A stretch of 38,729 bases of DNA. Origin: an uncultured Polaribacter sp. GTDB lineage: Bacteria; Bacteroidota; Bacteroidia; Flavobacteriales; Flavobacteriaceae. How positions within the stretch are numbered: the stretch's first letter is position 1; every line of letters starts with the position of its first letter. This document shows positions 11,665 to 19,245 of the stretch, one piece after another. The stretch covers positions 1-38,729 of the forward strand of contig NZ_CANMHM010000019.1 of NCBI RefSeq assembly GCF_947497695.1, written 5' to 3'. The translations under genes and the position numbers were made by a program. The notes under the pieces were generated by a model. It had not been told where the DNA came from, made no database searches, and saw nothing but the letters and a program-made list of their open reading frames with translations.

Positions 11665-13872
11665 CTATTTTTTTGCTTTTTCTACCAATTCAATCTTATC
11701 AGTTGAAGTTTTTGTTGTGAAAACACCATAATTAATTGTCACGTTTTTTTTATCAATTTTATCAATTGTACCTACTGAGTTAGAATCGATGATTTTTACA
11801 CGATCGTTAATTTGGTATATGTATAATGATTTTTCTTTGGCAATTTTTTCAGCTTTAATCTTTTGTTCTTTTCTAACAGTTACTACTTTTTGTAATACTT
11901 CTTTTTCTACTTTCTTTATAATTTCTTCTTGTTGTTTTTTAACAAGTTTTGCTTTTTGTTTTTGAGCTTTGGTTTTAATCTTCAGATTTTTCTTCTTTGC
12001 TTGTTTTACTTTTAAATCTGCTACCCACTTATTAAAATTAGTGTTTAATTCTTTTTTGTTATTGGTTTGAAAGTATTTGTTTAATAATTCATTCGTTTTT
12101 CTACCTAAAGAAAGCATTTTTTGGTTTTGGTCGTATAATTCTTGAAAGCCAGCAAGTTTATCTTGTAAACGTTCTTCTTTTTCTTGTAAGTTGTCAATGT
12201 ATTTTTGACCTTTGGAATGTTGGTTTTCTAAATTTTCTGAATTTTTTTGGAGTCTATTTCTTTCTTTTTGTAGTTTAGATATGGTTTTGTCTAATCTTAT
12301 TTTTTCTGTTTCTACCCTTTTTTTAGCTTTATTGATAATGCTAAAAGGAATTCCGTTTTTTTGTGCCACTTCAAATGTAAAAGAACTACCAGCTTGCCCT
12401 ACAAAAAGTTTGTACAAGGGCTCTAAAGTACGCTCATTAAATTGCATATTTGCATTGGTAACGTTCTCTAATTCGTTTGCTAAAACCTTTAAATTTGAGT
12501 AGTGAGTTGTAATGATTCCAAAGGCTTTTTTGTGGTAAAATTCTTCTAAGAAAATTTCTGCCAAAGCACCACCCAATTCAGGGTCAGAACCTGTACCAAA
12601 TTCGTCAATTAAAAACAAGGTGTTTTCGCCACATTTGCGTAAAAAATTACGCATATTTTTTAAACGATAACTATATGTACTTAATTGATTTTCAATAGAT
12701 TGATTGTCTCCTATGTCTGTTAAAACGGTATCAAAAATATACGTTTTACTACGCTCATGAACTGGGATTAAAATACCACTTTGTAGCATTATTTGCAATA
12801 CTCCAATAGTCTTTAAAGTAATGCTTTTTCCACCAGCATTTGGCCCTGAAATAACGATGATTTGTTGTTGCTCATTAAGTTCAATTGTTTGGGCAACAGT
12901 TTCTAAATTCTGTGCTTTATTTTTCCTCCATAAAATAGGATGATAAGCATTCTTAAAATAGATTTTTTTCTCTCTTGTTATTTTAGGTAAAATAGCGTTT
13001 ATTTCTTGTGCATATTTAGCTTTTGCACCAATGGTATCTACATGTATTAAATATTCGATATATTCCTCTAAAAGAGAAGTCATTGGGCGAATAATTTCTG
13101 ATAAAGTTCTAAGAATTCTAATAACTTCTTGTTTTTCTTCGTATACTAAATTCTGAAATTCTCTGCTGTAAGCTAATGTTGCTTGTGGAGCAATATAAAC
13201 AATATTACCAGATTTTGATGCCCCTAACAAGCTACCTGAAACTTTTCTTCGATGCATTGCAGATACTGCTAAAACGCGCTGATTGTCTACAATAGTTTCT
13301 TTAATATCGTCTAAATAACCTGCACTTGTTGCTTTAGAAAGTGCACTAGAAAAACTAGCACCAATTTTACCACGAATGTTATTGATATCTCTTCTAATTT
13401 GTTTTAAAGTAGAAGATGCATTGTTTTTTACTTCGCCAGAAAGTTCTATTATTTTTTTTATTTCATCATCAATATAGCTTGTGAATTCTATTTTTTGCGA
13501 TAGTTCAAAAAAAGTAGGAAACTGAACTTTAAATTTTTTAAAAAAATTAATATGCTCATTTACAATTAATGAGGTTGCTGCTATTTTTAAAAATGCATTT
13601 GTTTCTATAAAACTGTTTTCAATTTTTAATCGTTTTACACTTTCTGTTATATTATCAAAACCGTGATTAGGAACTCTATTTTCGCTTTCAAAAGAAGACA
13701 AGTATTCGTTTACTAAATGTAGTTCTTTAAAAAGTGTTTTTTTAGACTTAAATGGTTCTATTTCAAATACTTTTTGTTTTCCTAAACTAGAAATACAATG
13801 TTCTGATATGTGCTGTAAAACCGTTTTAAATTCTAAATCTTGTAATGTTTTTGGAGAGATGTTTTGGTGCAA
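11665..13872 (-). CDS. mutS2: MutS2-family ATPase without Smr domain
   Basis: A 735-aa cytoplasmic MutS-like ATPase. It has the MutS core and lever region (about 1-300), Walker A GPNAGGKS (343-350), Walker B with LFLIDEFGTGSDP (419-431), the TTHY switch (455-458), then a long lysine/glutamate-rich coiled coil (about 515-675) and a small KOW-like end (about 685-735). Bacillus MutS2 (about 785 aa) carries a C-terminal Smr nuclease domain. Here the chain stops where that domain would begin, so it is an Smr-less form. MutS2 proteins suppress recombination and, in Bacillus, act on collided ribosomes; which applies here cannot be read. It is divergent from ung with 81 bases between them. Confidence 0.92.
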   Translation of the reverse strand: MHQNISPKTLQDLEFKTVLQHISEHCISSLGKQKVFEIEPFKSKKTLFKELHLVNEYLSSFESENRVPNHGFDNITESVKRLKIENSFIETNAFLKIAATSLIVNEHINFFKKFKVQFPTFFELSQKIEFTSYIDDEIKKIIELSGEVKNNASSTLKQIRRDINNIRGKIGASFSSALSKATSAGYLDDIKETIVDNQRVLAVSAMHRRKVSGSLLGASKSGNIVYIAPQATLAYSREFQNLVYEEKQEVIRILRTLSEIIRPMTSLLEEYIEYLIHVDTIGAKAKYAQEINAILPKITREKKIYFKNAYHPILWRKNKAQNLETVAQTIELNEQQQIIVISGPNAGGKSITLKTIGVLQIMLQSGILIPVHERSKTYIFDTVLTDIGDNQSIENQLSTYSYRLKNMRNFLRKCGENTLFLIDEFGTGSDPELGGALAEIFLEEFYHKKAFGIITTHYSNLKVLANELENVTNANMQFNERTLEPLYKLFVGQAGSSFTFEVAQKNGIPFSIINKAKKRVETEKIRLDKTISKLQKERNRLQKNSENLENQHSKGQKYIDNLQEKEERLQDKLAGFQELYDQNQKMLSLGRKTNELLNKYFQTNNKKELNTNFNKWVADLKVKQAKKKNLKIKTKAQKQKAKLVKKQQEEIIKKVEKEVLQKVVTVRKEQKIKAEKIAKEKSLYIYQINDRVKIIDSNSVGTIDKIDKKNVTINYGVFTTKTSTDKIELVEKAKK

Positions 13873-13877
13873 AATAC

Positions 13878-13885
13878 TATCTTTG
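13878..13885 (+). promoter_or_regulatory. -7 box of ung
   Basis: TATCTTTG matches TAnnTTTG exactly, 68 bases before the ung ATG. A TTG at 13851-13853 is 24 bases upstream, slightly longer than the usual spacer and inside the start of mutS2. Confidence 0.4.
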
Positions 13886-13953
13886 ATATCTTGTTATATT
13901 ATATAGTTTTTAAAACAATTAAGTTCTAAACAATTCAACAAAAATAATAAACA

Positions 13954-14616
13954 ATGCAACTAAAAATAGCTGATAATTGGAAAAATATTTTACAACCATT
14001 TTTCAATAAACCATATTTTAAAGAATTAACCTCTTTTGTTGCATCAGAATATAAAAACCATCTATGTTTTCCTAAAGAGGAAGAAATTTTTGCAGCCTTT
14101 AATTTTTGTTCTTTTGATGCTTTAAAAGTGGTTATTATTGGTCAAGATCCTTATCATGATGAAAACCAGGCAAATGGTTTGTGTTTTTCTGTGAAGGAGG
14201 GAATAAAACATCCACCTTCATTAAAAAATATTTTTAAAGAAATTGCTACAGATTTAGGGAAAGAAATTCCACAAAGTGGGAATTTAGAAAAATGGGCAAA
14301 ACAAGGAGTTTTATTGTTGAATGCAACTTTAACTGTAAGAGCACATGAACCAGGAAGTCATCAAAAAAAAGGATGGGAAACCTTTACAAATGAAGTTATT
14401 GAGTTGATTTCTACCGAAAAAGAAAACGTTGTTTTTTTACTATGGGGTAAGTTTGCTGAGAGTAAAACAACGTTAATCAATCTTGATAAACATACTGTTT
14501 TTAGAGCTCCTCATCCATCACCTTTAGGAGCTTGGAGAGGTTGGTTTGGCAGTAAGCATTTTTCTAAAACGAATGAAGTTTTAAAAAGATTAAATATATC
14601 TAAGATAAAATGGTAG
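13954..14616 (+). CDS. ung: uracil-DNA glycosylase
   Basis: A 220-aa family 1 uracil-DNA glycosylase, which removes uracil from DNA at the first step of base excision repair. The water-activating motif GQDPYH is at 63-68 (catalytic Asp65). The uracil-binding Asn is in LLNATLTV (Asn123), and the DNA-intercalation motif HPSPL is at 187-191 (His187), followed by GWFGSKHFS. Length is normal and all key residues are present. Transcription is divergent from mutS2, and the last 17 bases overlap the end of the convergent glycosyltransferase gene. Confidence 0.97.
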   Translation: MQLKIADNWKNILQPFFNKPYFKELTSFVASEYKNHLCFPKEEEIFAAFNFCSFDALKVVIIGQDPYHDENQANGLCFSVKEGIKHPPSLKNIFKEIATDLGKEIPQSGNLEKWAKQGVLLLNATLTVRAHEPGSHQKKGWETFTNEVIELISTEKENVVFLLWGKFAESKTTLINLDKHTVFRAPHPSPLGAWRGWFGSKHFSKTNEVLKRLNISKIKW

Positions 14617-15613
14617 GCAACATGGTTTGATTTTCATAGGGTAATAGAATTGTATTTAAAATATTTTCAGTATTATCTGGGTAATCTACCGGAATTATTA
14701 CATCATTATGTATCCATTTTGTAATTTTATTAATTCGTTTTGTACTTAATTTTTTGATAACTGTTACCCCCATTTTTTTTAAAGCAAAAGCGTTACATTG
14801 TTGTTCATATTGGTTTTTCATGGGGATAACCATTAACTTTTTATTTAAAAATAAAGCCTCAGATGGCGTTTCAAAACCGGCTCCACAAAGCACACCTGCA
14901 GATGAAGCCATACTTTCTATAAAATTGAATTCGTCAATTGGATAAATCGTTATATTTTTTTTTAAAATTAATTTTTTAGTTTCATTAGAGAAAATATGCC
15001 ATTTTACAATTGGTATTTTAGATATAATTTTTACAATTTTGGCAACCTTATAAGATGGTAGATAAACTGTAATATGCCCTTTATTAGTTATTTTTTTAGC
15101 TCTAATTTTTTTTCTAATTATTGGAGTAAAAATAGCAGAATTATAAGATTTAAAATGAAAACCAAATTTTATGTTTGCAGGAGCGTAGTATTTTAAAATT
15201 AATTTTTCAAAATTAAATTTTTTATATTTAGGAGATGCAGTATCTAAAACTGCGTTTTGATGACTTAAAGAAATAATATTGATATTATTTAGTTTTGCTG
15301 CCCAAGCAGAAAGGGGTTCAAAATCATTAATAATAATGTCGTATTCTTTTATTGGTAAGCTTTGAATTTCTTTATAAAAACGGTATAACTTTATTTTTTT
15401 TAAACTTGCTATAAAGTCGATTCCTCCATTTTTTCCTAAGGTAAAATTTAAGCCTTTTAATTTGTATTTAATATCCAATCCAATATCTAAATTGCTTTCA
15501 CTACCGCTAGTTAAAATATCTAAATTTCCTTTTTGTTGAAGTATTGGGATAATTTCTTTAGCTCTTGTTAAATGGCCATTTCCTGTGCCTTGTATTGCAT
15601 ATAATATTCGCAT
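14600..15613 (-). CDS. glycosyltransferase, GT28/UDP-glycosyltransferase-like
   Basis: A 337-aa GT-B type glycosyltransferase. It starts with an N-terminal Rossmann unit containing GTGNGHLTRA (9-18), typical of MurG-like/COG1819 proteins. Near the end is a donor-binding segment with GAGFETPSEAL and the PMKNQYEQQCNA motif. There is no signal peptide, so it acts in the cytoplasm or at the inner membrane face. It starts 3 bases after the stop of the LpxH-like gene, so the pair is translated from one transcript. This suggests a step in lipid A or other glycolipid assembly, but donor and acceptor cannot be read. Confidence 0.85.
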   Translation of the reverse strand: MRILYAIQGTGNGHLTRAKEIIPILQQKGNLDILTSGSESNLDIGLDIKYKLKGLNFTLGKNGGIDFIASLKKIKLYRFYKEIQSLPIKEYDIIINDFEPLSAWAAKLNNINIISLSHQNAVLDTASPKYKKFNFEKLILKYYAPANIKFGFHFKSYNSAIFTPIIRKKIRAKKITNKGHITVYLPSYKVAKIVKIISKIPIVKWHIFSNETKKLILKKNITIYPIDEFNFIESMASSAGVLCGAGFETPSEALFLNKKLMVIPMKNQYEQQCNAFALKKMGVTVIKKLSTKRINKITKWIHNDVIIPVDYPDNTENILNTILLPYENQTMLPTILS

Positions 15614-15616
15614 AAT

Positions 15617-16498
15617 TTAATGTTTTAGGGGTTTTTGAAAATCAAACTCTTTAAGTAGTTCTTCAAATAAGATATTGTTGTTTTTTACTTTTTTTTTAGT
15701 TTTTAACTCTTTTTTACTGATTTTAATTTCTGCATTTTTTGCAATTTCATCTCTGTTGTATTCATACAAAGACCATTGTTTGTTTTTGTATTCTAAGGCA
15801 GTTAAATTTTCTATCCAATCGCCAGAATTTAAATAGGTTGTCTTTCCTTTTTGGTTTTCTATCTCTCTAATTTCTGGTTGATGTATATGTCCACAGATCA
15901 CATAATCATATTCATTTTCAATGGCAATATCTGAAGCAGTTTTTTCAAAATCATTAATAAATGTAATAGCACTTTTTACACTATTTTTTATTTTTTTAGA
16001 AAGCGATAATTTTCCGTAACCAAAAATGCTACTGACCCAGTTTATAAAAGTGTTGATTAAAATTAGGAAATCGTATCCTTTACCACCTAGTTTTGCCAAC
16101 CATTTAGAGTGTTTCATCGTTATATCAAACACATCTCCATGAAAAATCCAAGCTTTTTTATCATCAATATTTAGAACTAATTTGTTTAAAATTTTGAAGT
16201 TTCCTAATTGAAAACCTTTAAATTTTCGTAACATCTCATCGTGGTTTCCTGTAATGTAATACACTTCTGTTCCTTTAGAAAGGAGCGATGTAATGTGTTT
16301 TATAACACTCATGTGAGATTTAGGAAAATAACGTTTATTAAACTGCCAAATATCAATAATATCGCCATTTAAAATTAAAATTTTTGGTTGAATCGTTTTT
16401 AAATAGTTTAATAATTCTTTTGCTCTACAGCCATAAGTACCTAAATGAACATCTGAAATTATAACATATTCTAATTTACGCTTCTTTTGTTTTTTCAT
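15617..16498 (-). CDS. LpxH-like calcineurin-type metallophosphoesterase
   Basis: A 293-aa metallophosphoesterase of the UDP-2,3-diacylglucosamine diphosphatase-like group. The two-metal site motifs are all present: DVH (Asp16, His18), GD (Asp46), GNHD (84-87), HGD (120-122) and GHIH (203-206). The segment after HGDVFD carries a helical, hydrophobic insertion (about 128-165) of the kind LpxH uses to approach lipid substrates. LpxH hydrolyses UDP-diacylglucosamine to lipid X in lipid A synthesis. This protein is longer than E. coli LpxH (240 aa), so the exact substrate is inferred. It is the first gene of an operon with the glycosyltransferase behind it. Confidence 0.85.
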   Translation of the reverse strand: MKKQKKRKLEYVIISDVHLGTYGCRAKELLNYLKTIQPKILILNGDIIDIWQFNKRYFPKSHMSVIKHITSLLSKGTEVYYITGNHDEMLRKFKGFQLGNFKILNKLVLNIDDKKAWIFHGDVFDITMKHSKWLAKLGGKGYDFLILINTFINWVSSIFGYGKLSLSKKIKNSVKSAITFINDFEKTASDIAIENEYDYVICGHIHQPEIREIENQKGKTTYLNSGDWIENLTALEYKNKQWSLYEYNRDEIAKNAEIKISKKELKTKKKVKNNNILFEELLKEFDFQKPLKH

Positions 16499-16727
16499 CT
16501 TTTATTATTAATTGAGACAAAGAATTATTATTTTGAAGTTTTAGAATTTTCTTTTTAGGTTTAAGATGTGGGTATTTTAAAACTTAAAACAAAATAATAT
16601 TCTTAGTTATCTCAAAACTAAAAGAGTTATGTGTAGTAAATGTAAACTGTAAATTAAATAAAGGTAAGTCAATCTTCATTTGTAAGTTTACTAAAAGTTA
16701 TGTAATCGTTATGTAGGAAAGTGTTTA

Positions 16728-16759
16728 AAAACAAAATCCACCTTATAAAAAAGTGGATT
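16728..16759 (-). terminator. intrinsic terminator
   Basis: A 7-bp stem (AATCCAC 16735-16741 with 16753-16759) is followed on the minus strand by TTTTGTTTTT. It lies 32 bases beyond the stop of the 42-aa lipoprotein gene and would end the transcript coming from the nucleoside phosphorylase. The other bases between 16499 and 16790 show no gene. Confidence 0.6.
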
Positions 16760-16790
16760 CATTTAAATTTTAATAAGATACAGTTTGCTT

Positions 16791-16919
16791 TTAAAGTGTG
16801 TTTGCTTTTTCAATAATTGTTACATTATCTGCTAAACCACAAGGAGATTTTGTGCTTCTACAAGAAGAAAAACATAAGATTCCGATAATACAAACTGCAA
16901 TAAATACTACTTTTTTCAT
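16791..16919 (-). CDS. 42-aa lipoprotein
   Basis: A short reading frame starting MKKVVFIAVC, with a hydrophobic core and then FSSC (Cys20) as a plausible lipobox, followed by CRSTKSPCGLADN and a short charged end. The mature peptide would be only 23 residues with a second cysteine. It starts 18 bases after the stop of the substrate-binding-fold gene and is followed by a terminator, so it is probably the last gene of that operon. Function is unknown. Confidence 0.6.
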   Translation of the reverse strand: MKKVVFIAVCIIGILCFSSCRSTKSPCGLADNVTIIEKANTL

Positions 16920-16937
16920 TTTACTTTATTTTACGGC

Positions 16938-17798
16938 CTAAATGTACATATTTTTTATGAACTCTGTTGATTTCTTCGTCTTTTCTATAACGTTAAAGTT
17001 TACCATTTTATTTTGAATTTCAGTAATTAAATTTTCTGTAATTGGTTTTCCATCATTCCATTCTGTGATTTTTAACCATTTCTGAATGTCTTCTAACTCC
17101 TGTTCATAGACTTTTGCAAGGGTTTTATCAATATTAGTAATCTGTTTAAAGTCTTTAGTTTGCTCATTGATAATTTCTAAAACTTTTTTTACAGCGTCAG
17201 ATTTTTTTTCTAAAATTTCATTTCTAACAGCAACCACAAAACAAGGCCAAGGAGTAGGGCAGTCATCAACTCTTCTAAACGTACCATTGTCTACTAAAGG
17301 TTTTGTGGTAAAGTGTTCCCACATAAAATAATCTGCTTCTCCGTTTGTTAACGCATCAATACCACCTTGTAAATTGCCAATTACTTTAAATTTTAATTTA
17401 GAAACATCCCAACCTTGGTTAAAAGCATTGACAATAGCCATTAAATGAGAACCAGAACCAAATCTGCTTATGGCAATGGTTGCATGTTCTAAATCTTTCA
17501 TTTTTTTAAAGGATGATTTTCCACTTACATGAATTCCCCAAATTAATGGAGTTTCTATAAAGGTTTGTACAATTTTAGACGGATTACCAGCAGCAATATC
17601 TTTAATAATTCCTTCTGTTAATACAATAGCAATATCAACTTCTCCAGTTCGTAATGCTTTGCACATTGCACCTGTTCCTCCAGGGAAATCTTGCCAACTA
17701 GCATTGATATTTTGTTTTTGGTATTCGTTGTTTTTTAGGGTAATAGACCAAGGGTAATTAAAATGTTCTGGTACACCACCAATATTTAATTTTATCAT
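16938..17798 (-). CDS. type II periplasmic-binding-fold protein without signal peptide (Ca3427-like)
   Basis: A 286-aa protein with the fold of ABC-type solute receptors and of thiamine-precursor/NMT1-type proteins. It begins IGGVPEHFNYPW directly, then has DFPGGTGAMCKALRTGEVDI, RFGSGSHLMA and GGIDALTNGEADYFMWEHF. There is no signal peptide and no lipobox, so it is expected to be cytoplasmic. The opening VPEHF motif and overall pattern resemble, from memory, the family named after Candida albicans Ca3427. Its ATG overlaps the stop of the nucleoside phosphorylase (TAATG), implying translational coupling and a linked role, perhaps handling a nucleoside- or base-like small molecule. No transporter genes lie nearby. 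Confidence 0.75.
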   Translation of the reverse strand: MIKLNIGGVPEHFNYPWSITLKNNEYQKQNINASWQDFPGGTGAMCKALRTGEVDIAIVLTEGIIKDIAAGNPSKIVQTFIETPLIWGIHVSGKSSFKKMKDLEHATIAISRFGSGSHLMAIVNAFNQGWDVSKLKFKVIGNLQGGIDALTNGEADYFMWEHFTTKPLVDNGTFRRVDDCPTPWPCFVVAVRNEILEKKSDAVKKVLEIINEQTKDFKQITNIDKTLAKVYEQELEDIQKWLKITEWNDGKPITENLITEIQNKMVNFNVIEKTKKSTEFIKNMYI

Positions 17799-18667
17799 TA
17801 TTGTGCTAATTTATCAAGTGTATATTTTATTAATTGGTCTATTGTTTTATCAGCATTTTTACTAAAAGTACCAGTAGCTCTATTGGCAATTATAGCGTTT
17901 AAAGAAACAGCTTTATGCCCTAATAATTTAGATAAACCATAAATTGCCGAAGTTTCCATTTCTAAATTTGTAATTCGTTGGTTGTTATGGTTAAAACGAT
18001 CCATTTTATGGTTTAACTGATTATCTTGCAAAGGCAAACGTAAAACTCTTCCTTGTGGACCATAGAATCCTGCTGCTGTTGCAGTAATTCCATTTATTAT
18101 TTTTTCTGAGGATAAACTTTTGGCTAACTCACAATCATTCTTAATAAAAATTGGTTGTGCTTTTTTAGGATTCCAATTAGTATGTTTTACAAATGCATTC
18201 TCTAATTCAATATTCGAAATTGGTTCAATTTGATAGGAGTGAAGCATTCCATTGATATCTAAAGCAAACGTACTCATTAAAAATGAGTCTATAGGAATGT
18301 CAGCTTGTAAAGCTCCAGAAGTACCAATTCTAATAATATTTAGTGATGTTAGATTAGTTTTGGGTTCTCTTGTTTTTAGGTTGATGTTTAGAAGAGCATC
18401 CAATTCATTAAGTACAATATCGATATTATCTGATCCAATACCAGTTGAAATTACAGAAAGTTGTTTGTTTTTATAGGTGCCTGTTGTAGTTTTAAACTCT
18501 CTTTTTTGTGTTGTAAATTCAATAGAATCAAAGTATTCAGAAATTAAATCAACCCTGTCTTGATCGCCAACAAAAATAATAGTGTTTGCTATGTTTTCTG
18601 GTTTTAAATTTAGATGATAAACGCTGCCATCTTTATTTAGAATGAGTTCTGATTCTTTGAGTTTCAT
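17798..18667 (-). CDS. nucleoside phosphorylase (PNP/UDP family)
   Basis: A 289-aa member of the PNP_UDP_1 family, which splits nucleosides with phosphate into base and sugar-1-phosphate. Visible motifs are VGDQDR (33-38, phosphate-binding region), GIGSDN (76-81), RIGTSG (113-118), FYGPQGR (201-207) and NLEMETSAIY (234-243), the last carrying the ribose-binding Glu-Met-Glu. The FYxxQGR motif is closer to uridine phosphorylases than to MTA nucleosidases, but base specificity is not certain. It is the first gene of a probable three-gene operon with the substrate-binding-fold protein and the small lipoprotein. Confidence 0.88.
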   Translation of the reverse strand: MKLKESELILNKDGSVYHLNLKPENIANTIIFVGDQDRVDLISEYFDSIEFTTQKREFKTTTGTYKNKQLSVISTGIGSDNIDIVLNELDALLNINLKTREPKTNLTSLNIIRIGTSGALQADIPIDSFLMSTFALDINGMLHSYQIEPISNIELENAFVKHTNWNPKKAQPIFIKNDCELAKSLSSEKIINGITATAAGFYGPQGRVLRLPLQDNQLNHKMDRFNHNNQRITNLEMETSAIYGLSKLLGHKAVSLNAIIANRATGTFSKNADKTIDQLIKYTLDKLAQ

Positions 18668-18706
18668 TTTTTAGACACTAATTTCAGTTATTGTTGTGAT
18701 TTATTA

Positions 18707-18746
18707 CACAGAGATTCGCAGAGTAATTTCACAGAGATACACAGCG
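18707..18746. repeat. two direct 17-bp copies, CACAGAGAT type
   Basis: CACAGAGATTCGCAGAG (18707-18723) recurs as CACAGAGATACACAGCG (18730-18746), 23 bases apart, in the gap between the SUI1 gene and the phosphorylase. The following bases up to 18825 include CTCTTCCCTTTTGGAAGG, which looks like another dispersed intergenic element. I recall similar sequences from other flavobacterial genomes. Confidence 0.55.
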
Positions 18747-18825
18747 TTTTTGATTTATGTTTTTGAGAGATAAAAAGATGAACGTCTCTTCCCTTTTGGA
18801 AGGTTAGGATGGGTTTTAGGCTTTT

Positions 18826-19149
18826 TTATCCTCCAACTCTTTTCACTTTAAAACCTTTGTCTGTTAGCATTTTCATTATTTTATCTCTAAAATCGCCCTG
18901 AATAATAATTTTATCATCCTTAAAGCTACCTCCAACAGAAAGTTTTTGTTTTATTTCTTTGGCTAATATTTTAAAATCTGAAGTTGCACCAGTATAACCT
19001 TCTAAAATGGTAATTGGTTTGCCTTTTCGTTTTTCATATTTACAAATAATTGGATCGTCTTGTAACCAAATATTCGATTTTTCTTTTACAGGTTCTTCAG
19101 TTTCCTTGTGTTCTGGAAACAAATTTTTTAATTGCTCTTTTAAATCCAT
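18826..19149 (-). CDS. SUI1/eIF1-like translation factor (YciH family)
   Basis: A 107-aa protein with an acidic, charged N-terminus (1-35) and a SUI1 domain (about 36-105). Typical motifs are RKGKPITILEG, the basic/glycine segment KQKLSVGGSFKDDKIIIQGD, and the ending KGFKVKRVGG. Bacterial YciH/SUI1 proteins resemble eukaryotic eIF1 and influence start-codon fidelity in vitro; they are non-essential. It sits alone, between repeat-rich gaps on both sides. Confidence 0.92.
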   Translation of the reverse strand: MDLKEQLKNLFPEHKETEEPVKEKSNIWLQDDPIICKYEKRKGKPITILEGYTGATSDFKILAKEIKQKLSVGGSFKDDKIIIQGDFRDKIMKMLTDKGFKVKRVGG

Positions 19150-19161
19150 TGTTTTAATTTT

Positions 19162-19212
19162 CAGTCAACAGTCAACAGTCAACAGTCAACAGTCTTCAGT
19201 ATTCAGTCAGTT
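19162..19212. repeat. heptamer tandem repeat (AGTCAAC) with decayed flank
   Basis: Four exact copies of AGTCAAC occupy 19163-19190. Degenerate copies follow (AGTCTTCAGTATTCAGTCAGT), and further down are GACTGATTACTGCCAAC pieces reaching the end of the oxygenase gene. It fills the 96-base gap upstream of the SUI1 gene, where the promoter or leader of that gene should be. Confidence 0.8.
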
Positions 19213-19245
19213 TGGTACTGCTAACTTAAGACTGATTACTGCCAA

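Noticed and set aside
13939..13946. A minus-strand TATTTTTG box as the mutS2 promoter
   Set aside because: It is an exact -7 match but has no -33 partner at usable spacing and lies against the ung start. In DNA this AT-rich such matches are frequent.
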